This document shows positions 1 through 7,358 of a DNA stretch of 17,669 bases, one piece after another. Source of the stretch: Bradyrhizobium sp. (GTDB lineage: Bacteria; Pseudomonadota; Alphaproteobacteria; Rhizobiales; Xanthobacteraceae); NCBI GenBank assembly GCA_028290165.1, contig JAQGKJ010000226.1:1-17669 (forward strand), written 5' to 3'. The notes beneath the pieces were generated by a model, which saw nothing but the letters and a program-made list of their open reading frames with translations, had not been told where the DNA came from and ran no database searches. Numbering within the stretch: position 1 is the stretch's first letter; the number at the start of each line of letters is the position of its first letter. The translations under genes and the position numbers were made by a program.

Positions 1-1058
1 AGCTGCATGATGGTCATCGGCCTGCCGTTGGCCGGCAGCCGGAACAGATGGCTGATGACTTCCGCCATGGTGTCGCCGCCGACATTGGCGTTGTCGAACA
101 TGAAGGCATAACGCGGATCGTTGCGTACGGTCTCGATGCGCGAAATCAGCTTGTGATAGATGATGCGCGACGAGCGGTTCTCGAGTTTTCCCATGCGTTC
201 GTCGATCAGCGAGATCAGATCGACCAGGCGATAGGGAACCGGCGTATCGACGGTGTAGCCGACCGCCTTGGGATCGATGCGCTTCAACCCGACGCGATCG
301 GCGTTCTGGTACTGCGTATAGATTCCCTTCGCCACCGGGATGACTTCGGCGAGAATGTCGAGCTCTTCAGGGACGCCGGGCCGGCCGGCAAACAAGACGT
401 CGACGATTTCCTCGAAATTGAACAGCCAGAACGGCAGCTTCAGATTGCGCGGGTTGAGCACCAGCGAACGGTCGCCGAAGCAGCGGCCGTACTCGTTGTG
501 GACGTCGAGCAGGAAGATCCGCAAATTCGGGCGCGACTTGAGAATCTCGTTCAGCAGCAACGATACGCCGCTCGATTTGCCGACGCCGGTAGAGCCGAGC
601 ACCGCGAAATGCTTGGAGAGCATCTCCTCGACATCGACATAGGCGATGACGGAGCGATCCTGCTGCAGGGTGCCGACACTGATCTGATCCGACCCGCTCG
701 GCGCATAGACCGTGCGCAGTTCCTGATTGGTGATCAGGTCGACGGCATCGCCAATGGTCGGATAATTGGTGACGCCGCGCTGGAACTTGGGGCGCTCCGG
801 CCCGCCGAGGATTTCGCCGAGCAGATCGACCCCTGCGGTGGCGATATAATTGTCGGAGGACGGAAGTTCCTCGCAGGACACATCCGTGATCATGGCGACA
901 ATGGTGGAACTCGTGCAGCGGATGCTCACAAACCGGCCGACGGTCGCCCGCACTTCCGAGACGGCCAGCTGGCTCGCCGGCAGAAGTCCTACCCGGGCGA
1001 GGGATCCGCGCACCGAAATCACGCGTCCGAAGGATGTCACAGTGGTTGAGCCTGGCAT
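1..1058 (-). CDS. HerA-like ATPase of the DUF87 family, 5' part (cut by left edge)
   Basis: Reading the minus strand from an ATG at 1058 gives 352 codons with no stop before the window ends, so the C-terminal part is missing. The N-terminus (residues about 5-60) resembles the HAS-barrel of HerA-type helicases. A Walker A motif GSTGVGKSS lies at residues 155-163, and a Walker B segment IFLLDVHNEYG at 181-191 carries the D-x-H-x-E-Y signature typical of HerA/DUF87 proteins. Family members are hexameric DNA-pumping ATPases of the FtsK/HerA superfamily; archaeal HerA works with the nuclease NurA in end resection, while the bacterial homologues are poorly characterised. The visible strand shows no partner gene. 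An in-frame GTG at 1085 is an alternative start, because neither has a clear Shine-Dalgarno sequence. The family call is firm; the cellular role is not. Confidence 0.9.
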   Translation of the reverse strand, partial: MPGSTTVTSFGRVISVRGSLARVGLLPASQLAVSEVRATVGRFVSIRCTSSTIVAMITDVSCEELPSSDNYIATAGVDLLGEILGGPERPKFQRGVTNYPTIGDAVDLITNQELRTVYAPSGSDQISVGTLQQDRSVIAYVDVEEMLSKHFAVLGSTGVGKSSGVSLLLNEILKSRPNLRIFLLDVHNEYGRCFGDRSLVLNPRNLKLPFWLFNFEEIVDVLFAGRPGVPEELDILAEVIPVAKGIYTQYQNADRVGLKRIDPKAVGYTVDTPVPYRLVDLISLIDERMGKLENRSSRIIYHKLISRIETVRNDPRYAFMFDNANVGGDTMAEVISHLFRLPANGRPMTIMQ

Positions 1059-1408
1059 GTCATAAATTTTTGGGTCAGGCCTCACTATGGCGGCGGTGGC
1101 TGGAGAAACTGTTAAACCGGGACAGGTCCTGTTGCGTCAAATCTGCGACATCTTGGTCGGAACCTGCGCTTCGCCCGCACGCCTGGGCCGGCCGTGATCG
1201 CGGGATTCGCTGTGGAATCGAGGCTTTCTAACACCATGCGGTGGCGCCGTACCGCGGCCTTCTTAAGACCTGGTTTACCAACCCCTGAGGACGGCTGATC
1301 GCAAGTGTCCTTCTGGAAACGTCCGGCGGCGCGTGCGGCTGCTGCCAACGGTCCGGAGGTAATGCTATAGTGGTAGCATATGCAGGCTTTTCATTGAGGG
1401 ATGTGCCG
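1059..1408. other. Intergenic region between the divergent HerA-like and DUF2252 genes
   Basis: This 350-base stretch separates two divergently transcribed genes and should hold both promoters. The short open frames in it show no recognisable protein and no good ribosome site. The only structures I would note are the candidate promoter with an inverted repeat next to the DUF2252 gene and a loose CtrA-like TTAA-N7-TTTA at 1263-1277. No RNA gene is visible. Confidence 0.5.
1342..1379 (+). promoter_or_regulatory. Candidate promoter with inverted repeat for the DUF2252 gene
   Basis: TATAGT at 1366-1371 matches a sigma-70 -10 box in five of six bases. CTGCCA at 1342-1347 is a moderate -35 at 18-base spacing. 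A perfect inverted repeat, ATGCTA (1362-1367) and TAGCAT (1374-1379), overlaps the -10, where a repressor would block polymerase. Predicted transcription would start about 30 bases before the ATG at 1409. This is pattern matching only. Confidence 0.4.
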
Positions 1409-2791
1409 ATGGCGGTGACGTTGAGTTCGCGCAACGAGCGTTTCAAAAAGGGCAAGGCGCTGCGCCGCAAGACGCCGAGGGAGGCACACGCCGAGCTGAA
1501 AGGATCGATGTCGCGCGACCCCGTTGCCATCCTCGCGGAAAGCGATCCGGAGCGGATGCCTGAATTGGTCCCGGAACGCTACAAGCGCATGATGGCCAAT
1601 CCCTTCGCGTTCCTTCGCGGGGCTGCGGCCGTCATGGCGACGGATCTTGCCCATCAACCCATGGTCGGCCTTGACGTGCAGGCCGGCGGCGACAGCCACC
1701 TGATGAACTTCGGCGCCTTCGTCACGCCCGAGGACAACATCCTGTTCGACGTCAACGATTTCGACGAAACACTGCCCGGCGTCGATTTTACGGTCGACCT
1801 CAAGCGGCTCGCCGCCAGCGTCGCGGTCGCCGCATTGAACGCAGAATATTCAAAGAAGCAGGCGAGAATCCTGGCCGCGGAAACCGTGAAGGCCTATCGC
1901 TGGCATATGGGCGCTTTGGCCAAGCTGTCGCCGCTCGAGGTTTGGCACAGCCGCATCGATCTCGAACGAGAACTCGGTACCATCGGAAACAGCAGTTTGC
2001 GCCGCAAGCTGGCAGATGTGATCGCCAGGGCGCGCGGCGTGGGACTGGAGAAGGACGACAACTTCCCCCATCTCGTCAGCGGCGAGGATCCGAGGATCGT
2101 CGACAAGCCGCCGACGATTTTTCATCTGGATCCCAAGGCGGACGCTCAGCACAGGCTCAGCGCCGAGCGCGTGTTCGCCGCTTACCTGAAGAATCTCAGT
2201 CCGGATCGACGGACGCTGCTCGGCCGCTTCGCCACGAAGGATATCGCCTTCAAGGTCGTCGGCGTCGGATCGGTCGGGACCTTCTGTTGTGTCGCCCTGT
2301 TCATGAGCGGCGACAACGAGCCGCTGTTCCTTCAAGTCAAACAGGCGATGCATTCGGTGCTTGAGCGGCTGGGCGGCAAGCTCGGCTACAAGGGACATCA
2401 GGGCCGCCGTGTCGTGGAAGGCCAGCAGACGATGCAGGCAGCCAGCGACATCTTCCTCGGATATACCCAGGACGATGACACCGGCCGCCAGTTCTACGTC
2501 AGAACCCTGAAGAACCGCAGGCTGGGCAAGGTCAGCGAGATCAGCGAGGTCGAGGCGCTTTCGGACTATGCCCAACTCTGCGGTCGCACGCTCGCACGTG
2601 CCCATGCGCGGTCTGGGGAGCCGGCGGCAATGGCGGGGTACATGGGCAAGAGCGAAGCCCTCGACGACGCGATCGCATCCTTCGCCATGGCCTACGCGCA
2701 GCAGACCGCGGTCGATTACGCGGCGTTGGTCAAGGCGAAGGGGATGAACACGGCGGCCAAATCGACCGCGAAGAAAGCAAAGGCCGCGTGA
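1409..2791 (+). CDS. DUF2252 family protein
   Basis: The product is 460 residues. The start at 1409 is chosen because GAGGG (1396-1400) sits 8 bases upstream; an earlier in-frame GTG at 1370 lies inside the putative promoter. Diagnostic DUF2252 blocks are the DPVAIL and ERYKRM regions (about 37-61), GGDSHLMNFG (93-102), and FDVNDFDET (113-121) followed by DLKRLAAS (130-137). DUF2252 proteins are thought to share a fold with kinase-like phosphotransferases, with the Asp-rich block resembling a metal/nucleotide site, but no substrate is established to my knowledge. The last 20 residues are Ala/Lys-rich and probably disordered. It stands alone on its strand, with 140 bases to the next gene, and is probably monocistronic. 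Confidence 0.85.
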   Translation: MAVTLSSRNERFKKGKALRRKTPREAHAELKGSMSRDPVAILAESDPERMPELVPERYKRMMANPFAFLRGAAAVMATDLAHQPMVGLDVQAGGDSHLMNFGAFVTPEDNILFDVNDFDETLPGVDFTVDLKRLAASVAVAALNAEYSKKQARILAAETVKAYRWHMGALAKLSPLEVWHSRIDLERELGTIGNSSLRRKLADVIARARGVGLEKDDNFPHLVSGEDPRIVDKPPTIFHLDPKADAQHRLSAERVFAAYLKNLSPDRRTLLGRFATKDIAFKVVGVGSVGTFCCVALFMSGDNEPLFLQVKQAMHSVLERLGGKLGYKGHQGRRVVEGQQTMQAASDIFLGYTQDDDTGRQFYVRTLKNRRLGKVSEISEVEALSDYAQLCGRTLARAHARSGEPAAMAGYMGKSEALDDAIASFAMAYAQQTAVDYAALVKAKGMNTAAKSTAKKAKAA

Positions 2792-2804
2792 TCGCGTTCG
2801 GCCC

Positions 2805-2824
2805 GTCGGACCGGAAGGTCCGGC
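2805..2824. other. Hairpin with GGAA tetraloop after the DUF2252 gene
   Basis: An 8-bp stem (GTCGGACC with GGTCCGGC, one T-G wobble) encloses GGAA, a GNRA-type loop, 13 bases after the DUF2252 stop codon. No T-run follows, so it is not a standard intrinsic terminator. It could stabilise the 3' end of the message. Confidence 0.4.
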
Positions 2825-2828
2825 ACAA

Positions 2829-2856
2829 TTGACACAAACTCTATCAAGGCTAGGCT
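2829..2856 (+). promoter_or_regulatory. Candidate sigma-70 promoter for the MFS gene
   Basis: TTGACA at 2829-2834 is a perfect -35. At 16-base spacing, TAGGCT (2851-2856) is a weak -10 with three of six matches. It lies in the gap before the MFS gene and points toward it. Confidence 0.35.
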
Positions 2857-2888
2857 GTACCCAATTCGCGGAAACAACTTCCCCCTCG

Positions 2889-2908
2889 CCGGGAAATCTG
2901 TTTCCCGG
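2889..2908. repeat. Perfect 8-bp inverted repeat before the MFS gene
   Basis: CCGGGAAA (2889-2896), loop TCTG, and TTTCCCGG (2901-2908) form a perfect hairpin, followed by GG and seven A residues at 2911-2917. It lies 23 bases before the MFS start, in the expected 5' leader. The A-run is on the wrong side for a plus-strand terminator. It could be an mRNA leader hairpin or an operator. Confidence 0.5.
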
Positions 2909-2931
2909 GGAAAAAAAGAAACAGGGCAGGG

Positions 2932-4221
2932 GTGGAACGCGATGAACCGCGGCATCGAGTTTTGAGCGCGCCAGCGCGGCTGTCCGCGCTCGCACCCTTC
3001 CGCATCAGGAACTATCGTTTCCAGTGGCCTGCCGATCTGCTCACCTCGTCGGCTTTCGAGATGGAGACGCTCATTCTCGGCTGGTATGTGCTGGTCGAGA
3101 CCGGTTCCGTGCTGCTGCTCACTTTGTTTGCGTCGCTGACTTACACCGGCACGCTGATCGCGCCGATGTTCGGCGTGGTCGGCGACCGCATCGGGCACCG
3201 CGATCTGCTCGCCATGATGCGCGCGATCTATACAGTGCTCGCCGCCACGCTGATGGCGCTGGCGCTGACCGGCTATCTGACGCCACTCTATGTCATGATC
3301 ATCGTGGCGATCATGGGCCTGGTCCGGCCGTCGGATCTCGGCGTGCGTGGCGCGCTGGTCGCCAACATCATGCCGCACGATCAACTGATCGGCGCGATCA
3401 GCATTTCCAGGACCACGATGGACACCGCGCGCATCGCAGGCGCGCTCAGCGGCGCCGGATTGTTCGCCAGCATCGGCATGGGACCGGCCTATGTGGCGAT
3501 CGTCGGCCTTTATGTCGCGAGCATGCTGCTGACCCTCTGCGTGGTGGCGCCGCCGAAACCTCATCCGATCGATGAAGCGGCTGACAGCGCGCTGCGGCGC
3601 TCGCCGATCCGCGACCTCAGGGAAGGCATGGCCTATGTCTGGACCACGCCACGGATGCGCGCGGCGATCTGGATCGCGGTCCTCGCCAACCTCACTGCCT
3701 ATCCGCTGTCCAACGGATTGCTGCCCTCCGTGGCGCGGGAGATCTACGGCTCCAACCAGACCGGGCTCGGCTATCTCTCGGCCAGTTTCGCGGTCGGCTC
3801 GCTGGTCGGCTCGATCGCCCTCAGTTTGATCGGTGGCATCAGGGTCGCGCGGCTGATGATCGGTGCCACGGTGATGTGGTACGCGGCTCTCTTGGTGTTT
3901 GCGCAAATGCAGACGGTGCCGGCCGCGATCGGCTGCCTGGTGCTGGCGGGCTTTTCGCAGAGCCTCACCATGATCTCGATCGCGGTGATCCTGATGCGGA
4001 CCGCGAGCGAACACTTTCGTGGCCGGGTGATGGGCGTGCGGATGCTCGCGATCTATAGCCTGCCGCTTGGCCTGCTGGCGGCCGGCAGCCTGATCGAGGA
4101 GATCGGATTTGCCGCGACCGGAACGCTTTGTGCGGTTGTGGGCCTCGCAATGATGCTTGCCGTCGTGCTGCGCTGGCGCGCGGATTTGTGGCACGTGCAC
4201 GCGCCCGCCAATGCCAGATAG
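2932..4221 (+). CDS. MFS transporter, EntS-like (MFS_3) subfamily
   Basis: The product is a 429-residue integral membrane protein with about 12 hydrophobic segments, a normal length for the family. The N-terminal block FRIRNYRFQW (about 23-32) and the motif-A-like GVVGDRIGHRDLL (81-93) between helices 2 and 3 are typical of MFS_3 proteins, which include the enterobactin exporter EntS and many predicted drug or metabolite exporters. Transport is expected to be proton-driven across the inner membrane. The start is GTG at 2932, with AGGG (2923-2926) 5 bases upstream; the next in-frame Met lies well inside the protein. It ends 107 bases before the TetR gene and has its own candidate promoter, so any link to the aromatic operon is only positional. 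The substrate cannot be read from sequence. Confidence 0.85.
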   Translation: MERDEPRHRVLSAPARLSALAPFRIRNYRFQWPADLLTSSAFEMETLILGWYVLVETGSVLLLTLFASLTYTGTLIAPMFGVVGDRIGHRDLLAMMRAIYTVLAATLMALALTGYLTPLYVMIIVAIMGLVRPSDLGVRGALVANIMPHDQLIGAISISRTTMDTARIAGALSGAGLFASIGMGPAYVAIVGLYVASMLLTLCVVAPPKPHPIDEAADSALRRSPIRDLREGMAYVWTTPRMRAAIWIAVLANLTAYPLSNGLLPSVAREIYGSNQTGLGYLSASFAVGSLVGSIALSLIGGIRVARLMIGATVMWYAALLVFAQMQTVPAAIGCLVLAGFSQSLTMISIAVILMRTASEHFRGRVMGVRMLAIYSLPLGLLAAGSLIEEIGFAATGTLCAVVGLAMMLAVVLRWRADLWHVHAPANAR

Positions 4222-4291
4222 GCTAACGTCAGAAAAGGCGAACCGTCGGGACGGACTTTTCAGGCATCAGTACTGCCGCCCACAGGTGTTG

Positions 4292-4325
4292 TTGACTAGA
4301 CCTTATCTCTTGTACGATAGTACAA
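4292..4325 (+). promoter_or_regulatory. Promoter and 16-bp palindromic operator of the TetR-led operon
   Basis: TTGACT (4292-4297) is a good -35, and TACGAT (4313-4318) or GATAGT (4316-4321) can serve as -10. Overlapping the -10 is a perfect palindrome, TTGTAC-GATA-GTACAA (4310-4325), ending 3 bases before the regulator's ATG. This is the size and placement expected of a TetR-family operator, implying autorepression and, because the following genes are tightly packed, repression of the whole catabolic operon. Confidence 0.65.
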
Positions 4326-4328
4326 ATC

Positions 4329-5042
4329 ATGGTCCGCAAGTCCGCCAGCAAGAAAGCCGCAACCCGCAAGCCGAATCTGCGGGAGGCGATCCTGTGTGCC
4401 GCGGAGGAATTGTTCTCGATCAACGGTTTTAACGCGGTCTCGGTGCGGGACATCGCGCAAGCCGCCGGCGCAAATCCCGGCAGCGTGACCTATCATTTCA
4501 AGACAAAAGACGGCCTGCTTCTGGAAATCTACCGTCGTCACTGCGGGCCGATGAACCGCCGGCGTTCCGAGTTGCTGGCTGCCGCCAGGCGGGTTCGTGA
4601 TTTGCAGGACAGGCTCGAGGCGATCGTTCGCGCCTATGTGCTGCCCGCATTCTCCTCAGGCAGCGATCTTGCGGGCGGCGGAGCGCGTTTCACGCGGCTC
4701 CGCGCGGTCATGTCGGCCGAGGGAAACGAAGTCGCACGCCGGATCATCGCGCAGACCTTCGACGATACCAGTCATGCCTTCATCGATGCAATCCACGAAA
4801 GCCTGCCGCATCTCCCGCGTACTGAAATCGTCTGGCGCAGCCACTTCCTGCTTGGAGCGCTTTACTACACGCTGGTGACGCCTGAACGCGTTTCTCGGCT
4901 GTCGCGTGGCAGCGCCGACGGCGCCGATGCGGGAAATGCCATCGAGCAGCTGGTGCGGGCGACGGTCGCTTCACTCCAGGCGCCCGCGCTTGATGAGGCC
5001 GCGCCGCCACGCCGGCGATCCGCAGTGCCGGCCAAGAACTAA
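4329..5042 (+). CDS. TetR-family transcriptional regulator
   Basis: The 237-residue product begins with a basic segment, then a TetR_N domain at about 17-63. The helix-turn-helix is SVRDIAQAAGANPGSVTYHF (38-57), with the usual tyrosine-His-Phe after the recognition helix. The rest is a helical ligand-binding and dimerisation domain of unassigned type. It is the first gene of a run that continues with the GalB-like gene 50 bases later, so it probably represses its own catabolic operon until an aromatic intermediate binds. No Shine-Dalgarno sequence is visible before the ATG, and the predicted transcription start lies within a few bases of it, so the message may be leaderless or nearly so. The C-terminus is Ala/Arg/Pro-rich and probably disordered. 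Confidence 0.9.
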   Translation: MVRKSASKKAATRKPNLREAILCAAEELFSINGFNAVSVRDIAQAAGANPGSVTYHFKTKDGLLLEIYRRHCGPMNRRRSELLAAARRVRDLQDRLEAIVRAYVLPAFSSGSDLAGGGARFTRLRAVMSAEGNEVARRIIAQTFDDTSHAFIDAIHESLPHLPRTEIVWRSHFLLGALYYTLVTPERVSRLSRGSADGADAGNAIEQLVRATVASLQAPALDEAAPPRRRSAVPAKN

Positions 5043-5092
5043 CGAACGCCGGCCAGAGGGCGTCGATCGAATTCGCAAAAAGAGGGAATATC

Positions 5093-5809
5093 ATGCCAAA
5101 AACAGCTTTGGTGGTCTCAGCCCACCCCGGCGATTTTGTCTGGCGCGCGGGCGGCGCCATCGCGCTGCACGCCAGGAAGGGTTATCGCGTCAAAATCGTG
5201 TGCCTGGCGCTCGGCGAGCGCGGCGAATCGCAATTCGCCTGGAAGCAGCCGGGGATGACGCTCGAGAAGGTCAAGGCTGGGCGCCGCGACGAGGCGGAGC
5301 GGGCCGCGGCGGCGCTCGGCGCCGAGATCGAATTCTTTGATGCCGGCGATTATCCGCTGCACCTTACGAGTGCGCATATGGATCGGTTGATCGACATTTA
5401 TCGCGAGCTAAATCCGAGTTTTGTGCTGACGCATTCGCTGGAGGATCCCTATAATGTCGATCATCCCGCAGCCGCGGCCTATGCGCAGGAGGCGCGCATC
5501 GTGGCGCAGGCGATGGGCCACAAACCGCAGGCCGACTACAGCTACAGCGCGCCGCCCGTCTTCCTATTCGAGCCGCATCAGCCGGAAATGTGCAATTTCA
5601 AGCCGCAGGTCATCCTCAACATCGACGAGGTCTGGGATATCAAACGCAAGACGTTCGAGATCCTCGCGGCGCAAAAGCATTTGTGGGCCTATTACGAGCG
5701 GGTGGCGCTGCAGCGAGGCATGCAGGGCGGGCGCAATTCCGGCAAGGCCATGACCTATGGCGAGGCCTATCAGCGGCTATTCCCTATGGCGATGGAGGAA
5801 CTGGCATGA
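5093..5809 (+). CDS. galB: PIG-L-fold hydrolase, likely 4-oxalomesaconate hydratase (GalB-like)
   Basis: The 238-residue product belongs to the PIG-L/LmbE fold, but the usual metal motif AHPDDE reads AHPGDF here (residues 10-15). His11, Asp14 and a downstream His124 in the block DPYNVDHP remain as likely Zn ligands. As I recall Pseudomonas putida GalB, it also has Phe at this place and shares the flanking blocks [13 protein letters not shown] (15-27), GERGES (41-46), FFDAGDYPL (81-89) and [10 protein letters not shown] (116-125). GalB hydrates 4-oxalomesaconate to 4-carboxy-4-hydroxy-2-oxoadipate in gallate and protocatechuate 4,5-cleavage pathways. The next gene encodes the matching aldolase, with an ATGA overlap, which supports the call. 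AAGAGGG (5078-5084) precedes the ATG at good spacing. A deacetylase role is less likely. Confidence 0.8.
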   Translation: MPKTALVVSAHPGDFVWRAGGAIALHARKGYRVKIVCLALGERGESQFAWKQPGMTLEKVKAGRRDEAERAAAALGAEIEFFDAGDYPLHLTSAHMDRLIDIYRELNPSFVLTHSLEDPYNVDHPAAAAYAQEARIVAQAMGHKPQADYSYSAPPVFLFEPHQPEMCNFKPQVILNIDEVWDIKRKTFEILAAQKHLWAYYERVALQRGMQGGRNSGKAMTYGEAYQRLFPMAMEELA

Positions 5810-6498
5810 AGACGATCGTTGTCCGCAATATCGAGCGTGCCGACGCATCGGTAGTCAAGCGGCTCGGTGCGCTCGGCACATCGACGGTGCACGAAGCCTA
5901 TGGCCGCTTTGGCCTGATGAAACCATATCTTCGCCCGGTATGGGCAGGCGGCGAGGCGGCCGGTACCGCGGTCACCGTGCTGGCGCAGCCCGGCGACAAC
6001 TGGATGATCCATGTGGCGGTGGAACAGTGCCGGCCGGGCGATATCCTGGTGGTCGGCTGCACCGCCGATAATACCGACGGCATGTTCGGCGACCTGCTGG
6101 CGACCTCGCTGATGGCGCGCGGCGTCACGGGGCTGGTCATCGACGCCGGCTGCCGCGACGTCAAATCGCTGCGCGAGATGGGTTTTCCGGTGTGGTCGAA
6201 GGCGATTTCCGCCAAGGGTACGGTCAAGGCGACGCTCGGCGCCGTCAACGTTCCCGTGGTCTGCGCGGGCGTCAACGTGCATCCCGGCGATGCCGTGGTC
6301 GCCGATGACGACGGTGTCGTGGTGGTGCGGAAGAAGGATGCGAGCGAAGTCGCGGCGAAAGGCGAGAAACGCCAGGCCGACGAGGAGGGCAAGCGCAAGC
6401 AGCTCGCTTCCGGCGTGCTCGGGCTCGACATGTACAAGATGCGCGAGCCCCTGGAAAAGGCCGGCCTCGTCTATGTCGACGAGCCGGAGGAGGACTGA
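5806..6498 (+). CDS. ligK: 4-carboxy-4-hydroxy-2-oxoadipate aldolase, RraA/LigK-like
   Basis: The 230-residue product matches class II HMG/CHA aldolases of the RraA fold (LigK, GalC, ProA). The N-terminus VVRNIERAD (5-13) and the THEA-like TVHEAYGR (27-34) are characteristic. [13 protein letters not shown] (94-106) and VIDAGCRD (111-118) carry the active site: Arg117 binds substrate and Asp118 a divalent metal. The enzyme splits 4-carboxy-4-hydroxy-2-oxoadipate into pyruvate and oxaloacetate, the last step of 4,5-protocatechuate and gallate catabolism. The start at 5806 overlaps the previous stop as ATGA, with GGAGG at 5793-5797, so translation is probably coupled. RraA-fold proteins that bind RNase E share this fold, but context and the R-D pair favour the aldolase. 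The charged C-terminal stretch (about 180-200) is unremarkable. Confidence 0.85.
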   Translation: MKTIVVRNIERADASVVKRLGALGTSTVHEAYGRFGLMKPYLRPVWAGGEAAGTAVTVLAQPGDNWMIHVAVEQCRPGDILVVGCTADNTDGMFGDLLATSLMARGVTGLVIDAGCRDVKSLREMGFPVWSKAISAKGTVKATLGAVNVPVVCAGVNVHPGDAVVADDDGVVVVRKKDASEVAAKGEKRQADEEGKRKQLASGVLGLDMYKMREPLEKAGLVYVDEPEED

Positions 6499-6505
6499 GG
6501 TGGTC

Positions 6506-7357
6506 ATGCGCCTGCGCACCCTGCTCGGCGACCATCCCACGACGGCTGCGCTGAAGAATGGTTCGATCAAATCCGATCTGGTGAGCTTCGATTTCGTCGA
6601 CTATTCGCCGACCAACAAGGGTTTCAAGCCCATGGTCCGCGAGCAGGCGTTCGACGTCTCGGAGATGGCGATCGTCACTTATCTGATGGCGAAAAGCTTC
6701 AATAAGCCAATGGTGCTGTTGCCCAATGTCGTGCTGGCGCGGTTTCAGCACGCTTACGCGCTCCATAATGCGAAGCAGGGAGCGCTGAAGCCGGCCGATC
6801 TCAACGGCAAGCGCGTCGGCATCCGCTCTTTCACCACAACGACCGGCGCGTGGCTGCGGGGCATCCTCGCCAACGACTATGGCGTCGATCTTAATTCGAT
6901 CGATTGGGTGACATTTGAGGATGCCCATGTTGCCGAATATGTCGACAGGACGAAGAGGGCGCCGGCGGGCAAAGAGATCATCCAGATGCTGATTGATCGT
7001 GAACTCGATACCGTGCTCGGGGAGAAAGTGGAACATCCAGATTTGAAACCGCTCTTTGCGGACACCGAATCCGAAACACTTCACTGGTTTGGAAAGCACG
7101 CCGTGGCGCCGATCAACCACATGGTGGTGGTGAAGCAAGAACTCTCGAATCAACATCCAGACATTGTGCGGGAAGTTCATCGGCTGCTGTCGGAGGCTGC
7201 TGCGATCGCAAAAAAGCCTCTTAAGCCATCCTACATGCGGCGTTCGCTGAGATACATCACTGAATATGCCGCACAACAGGGCCTCATTCCGCGCGAATTT
7301 TCCGTCGATGAGTTGTTCGACGATGTGACGCGGGCGCTCATTCAAGAGGATGATTGA
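6506..7357 (+). CDS. 4,5-dihydroxyphthalate-decarboxylase-like protein (periplasmic-binding fold)
   Basis: The product is 283 residues, with no signal peptide or lipobox, so it is expected in the cytoplasm. The opening LRTLLGDHPTT and blocks DVSEMAIVTYL, LNGKRVGIRSFTTTTGAWLRGIL and VDWVTFED-like sequence follow the pattern of Pht5/4,5-dihydroxyphthalate decarboxylase relatives, which share the NMT1/THI5-type solute-binding fold. Pht5 removes one carboxylate from 4,5-dihydroxyphthalate to give protocatechuate. This protein is somewhat shorter than I would expect for that enzyme. It starts 7 bases after the aldolase stop; GTG at 6500 with GGAGGA at 6487-6492 is an alternative start. Position between the aldolase and a ring-cleavage dioxygenase supports a decarboxylase of a dihydroxylated aromatic acid, but a cytoplasmic binding-protein relative without catalysis cannot be excluded. 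Confidence 0.6.
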   Translation: MRLRTLLGDHPTTAALKNGSIKSDLVSFDFVDYSPTNKGFKPMVREQAFDVSEMAIVTYLMAKSFNKPMVLLPNVVLARFQHAYALHNAKQGALKPADLNGKRVGIRSFTTTTGAWLRGILANDYGVDLNSIDWVTFEDAHVAEYVDRTKRAPAGKEIIQMLIDRELDTVLGEKVEHPDLKPLFADTESETLHWFGKHAVAPINHMVVVKQELSNQHPDIVREVHRLLSEAAAIAKKPLKPSYMRRSLRYITEYAAQQGLIPREFSVDELFDDVTRALIQEDD

Positions 7358-7358
7358 G

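Noticed and set aside
48..1049. Long open frame of 333 codons on the plus strand
   Set aside because: It lies antisense to the HerA-like ATPase, whose Walker motifs are clear. Its product is rich in Asp, Arg, Ala and Val with no recognisable domain, as expected for a GC-rich shadow frame.
1263..1277. CtrA-like TTAA-N7-TTTA
   Set aside because: One half-site has a mismatch and single matches of this kind are frequent by chance. No cell-cycle gene is adjacent.
1850..4200. Minus-strand frames of 381 and 494 codons (1850-2995 and 2716-4200)
   Set aside because: They are antisense to the DUF2252 and MFS genes. The translations are His/Arg/Gln-rich without domain features, which is typical of antisense GC-rich DNA.
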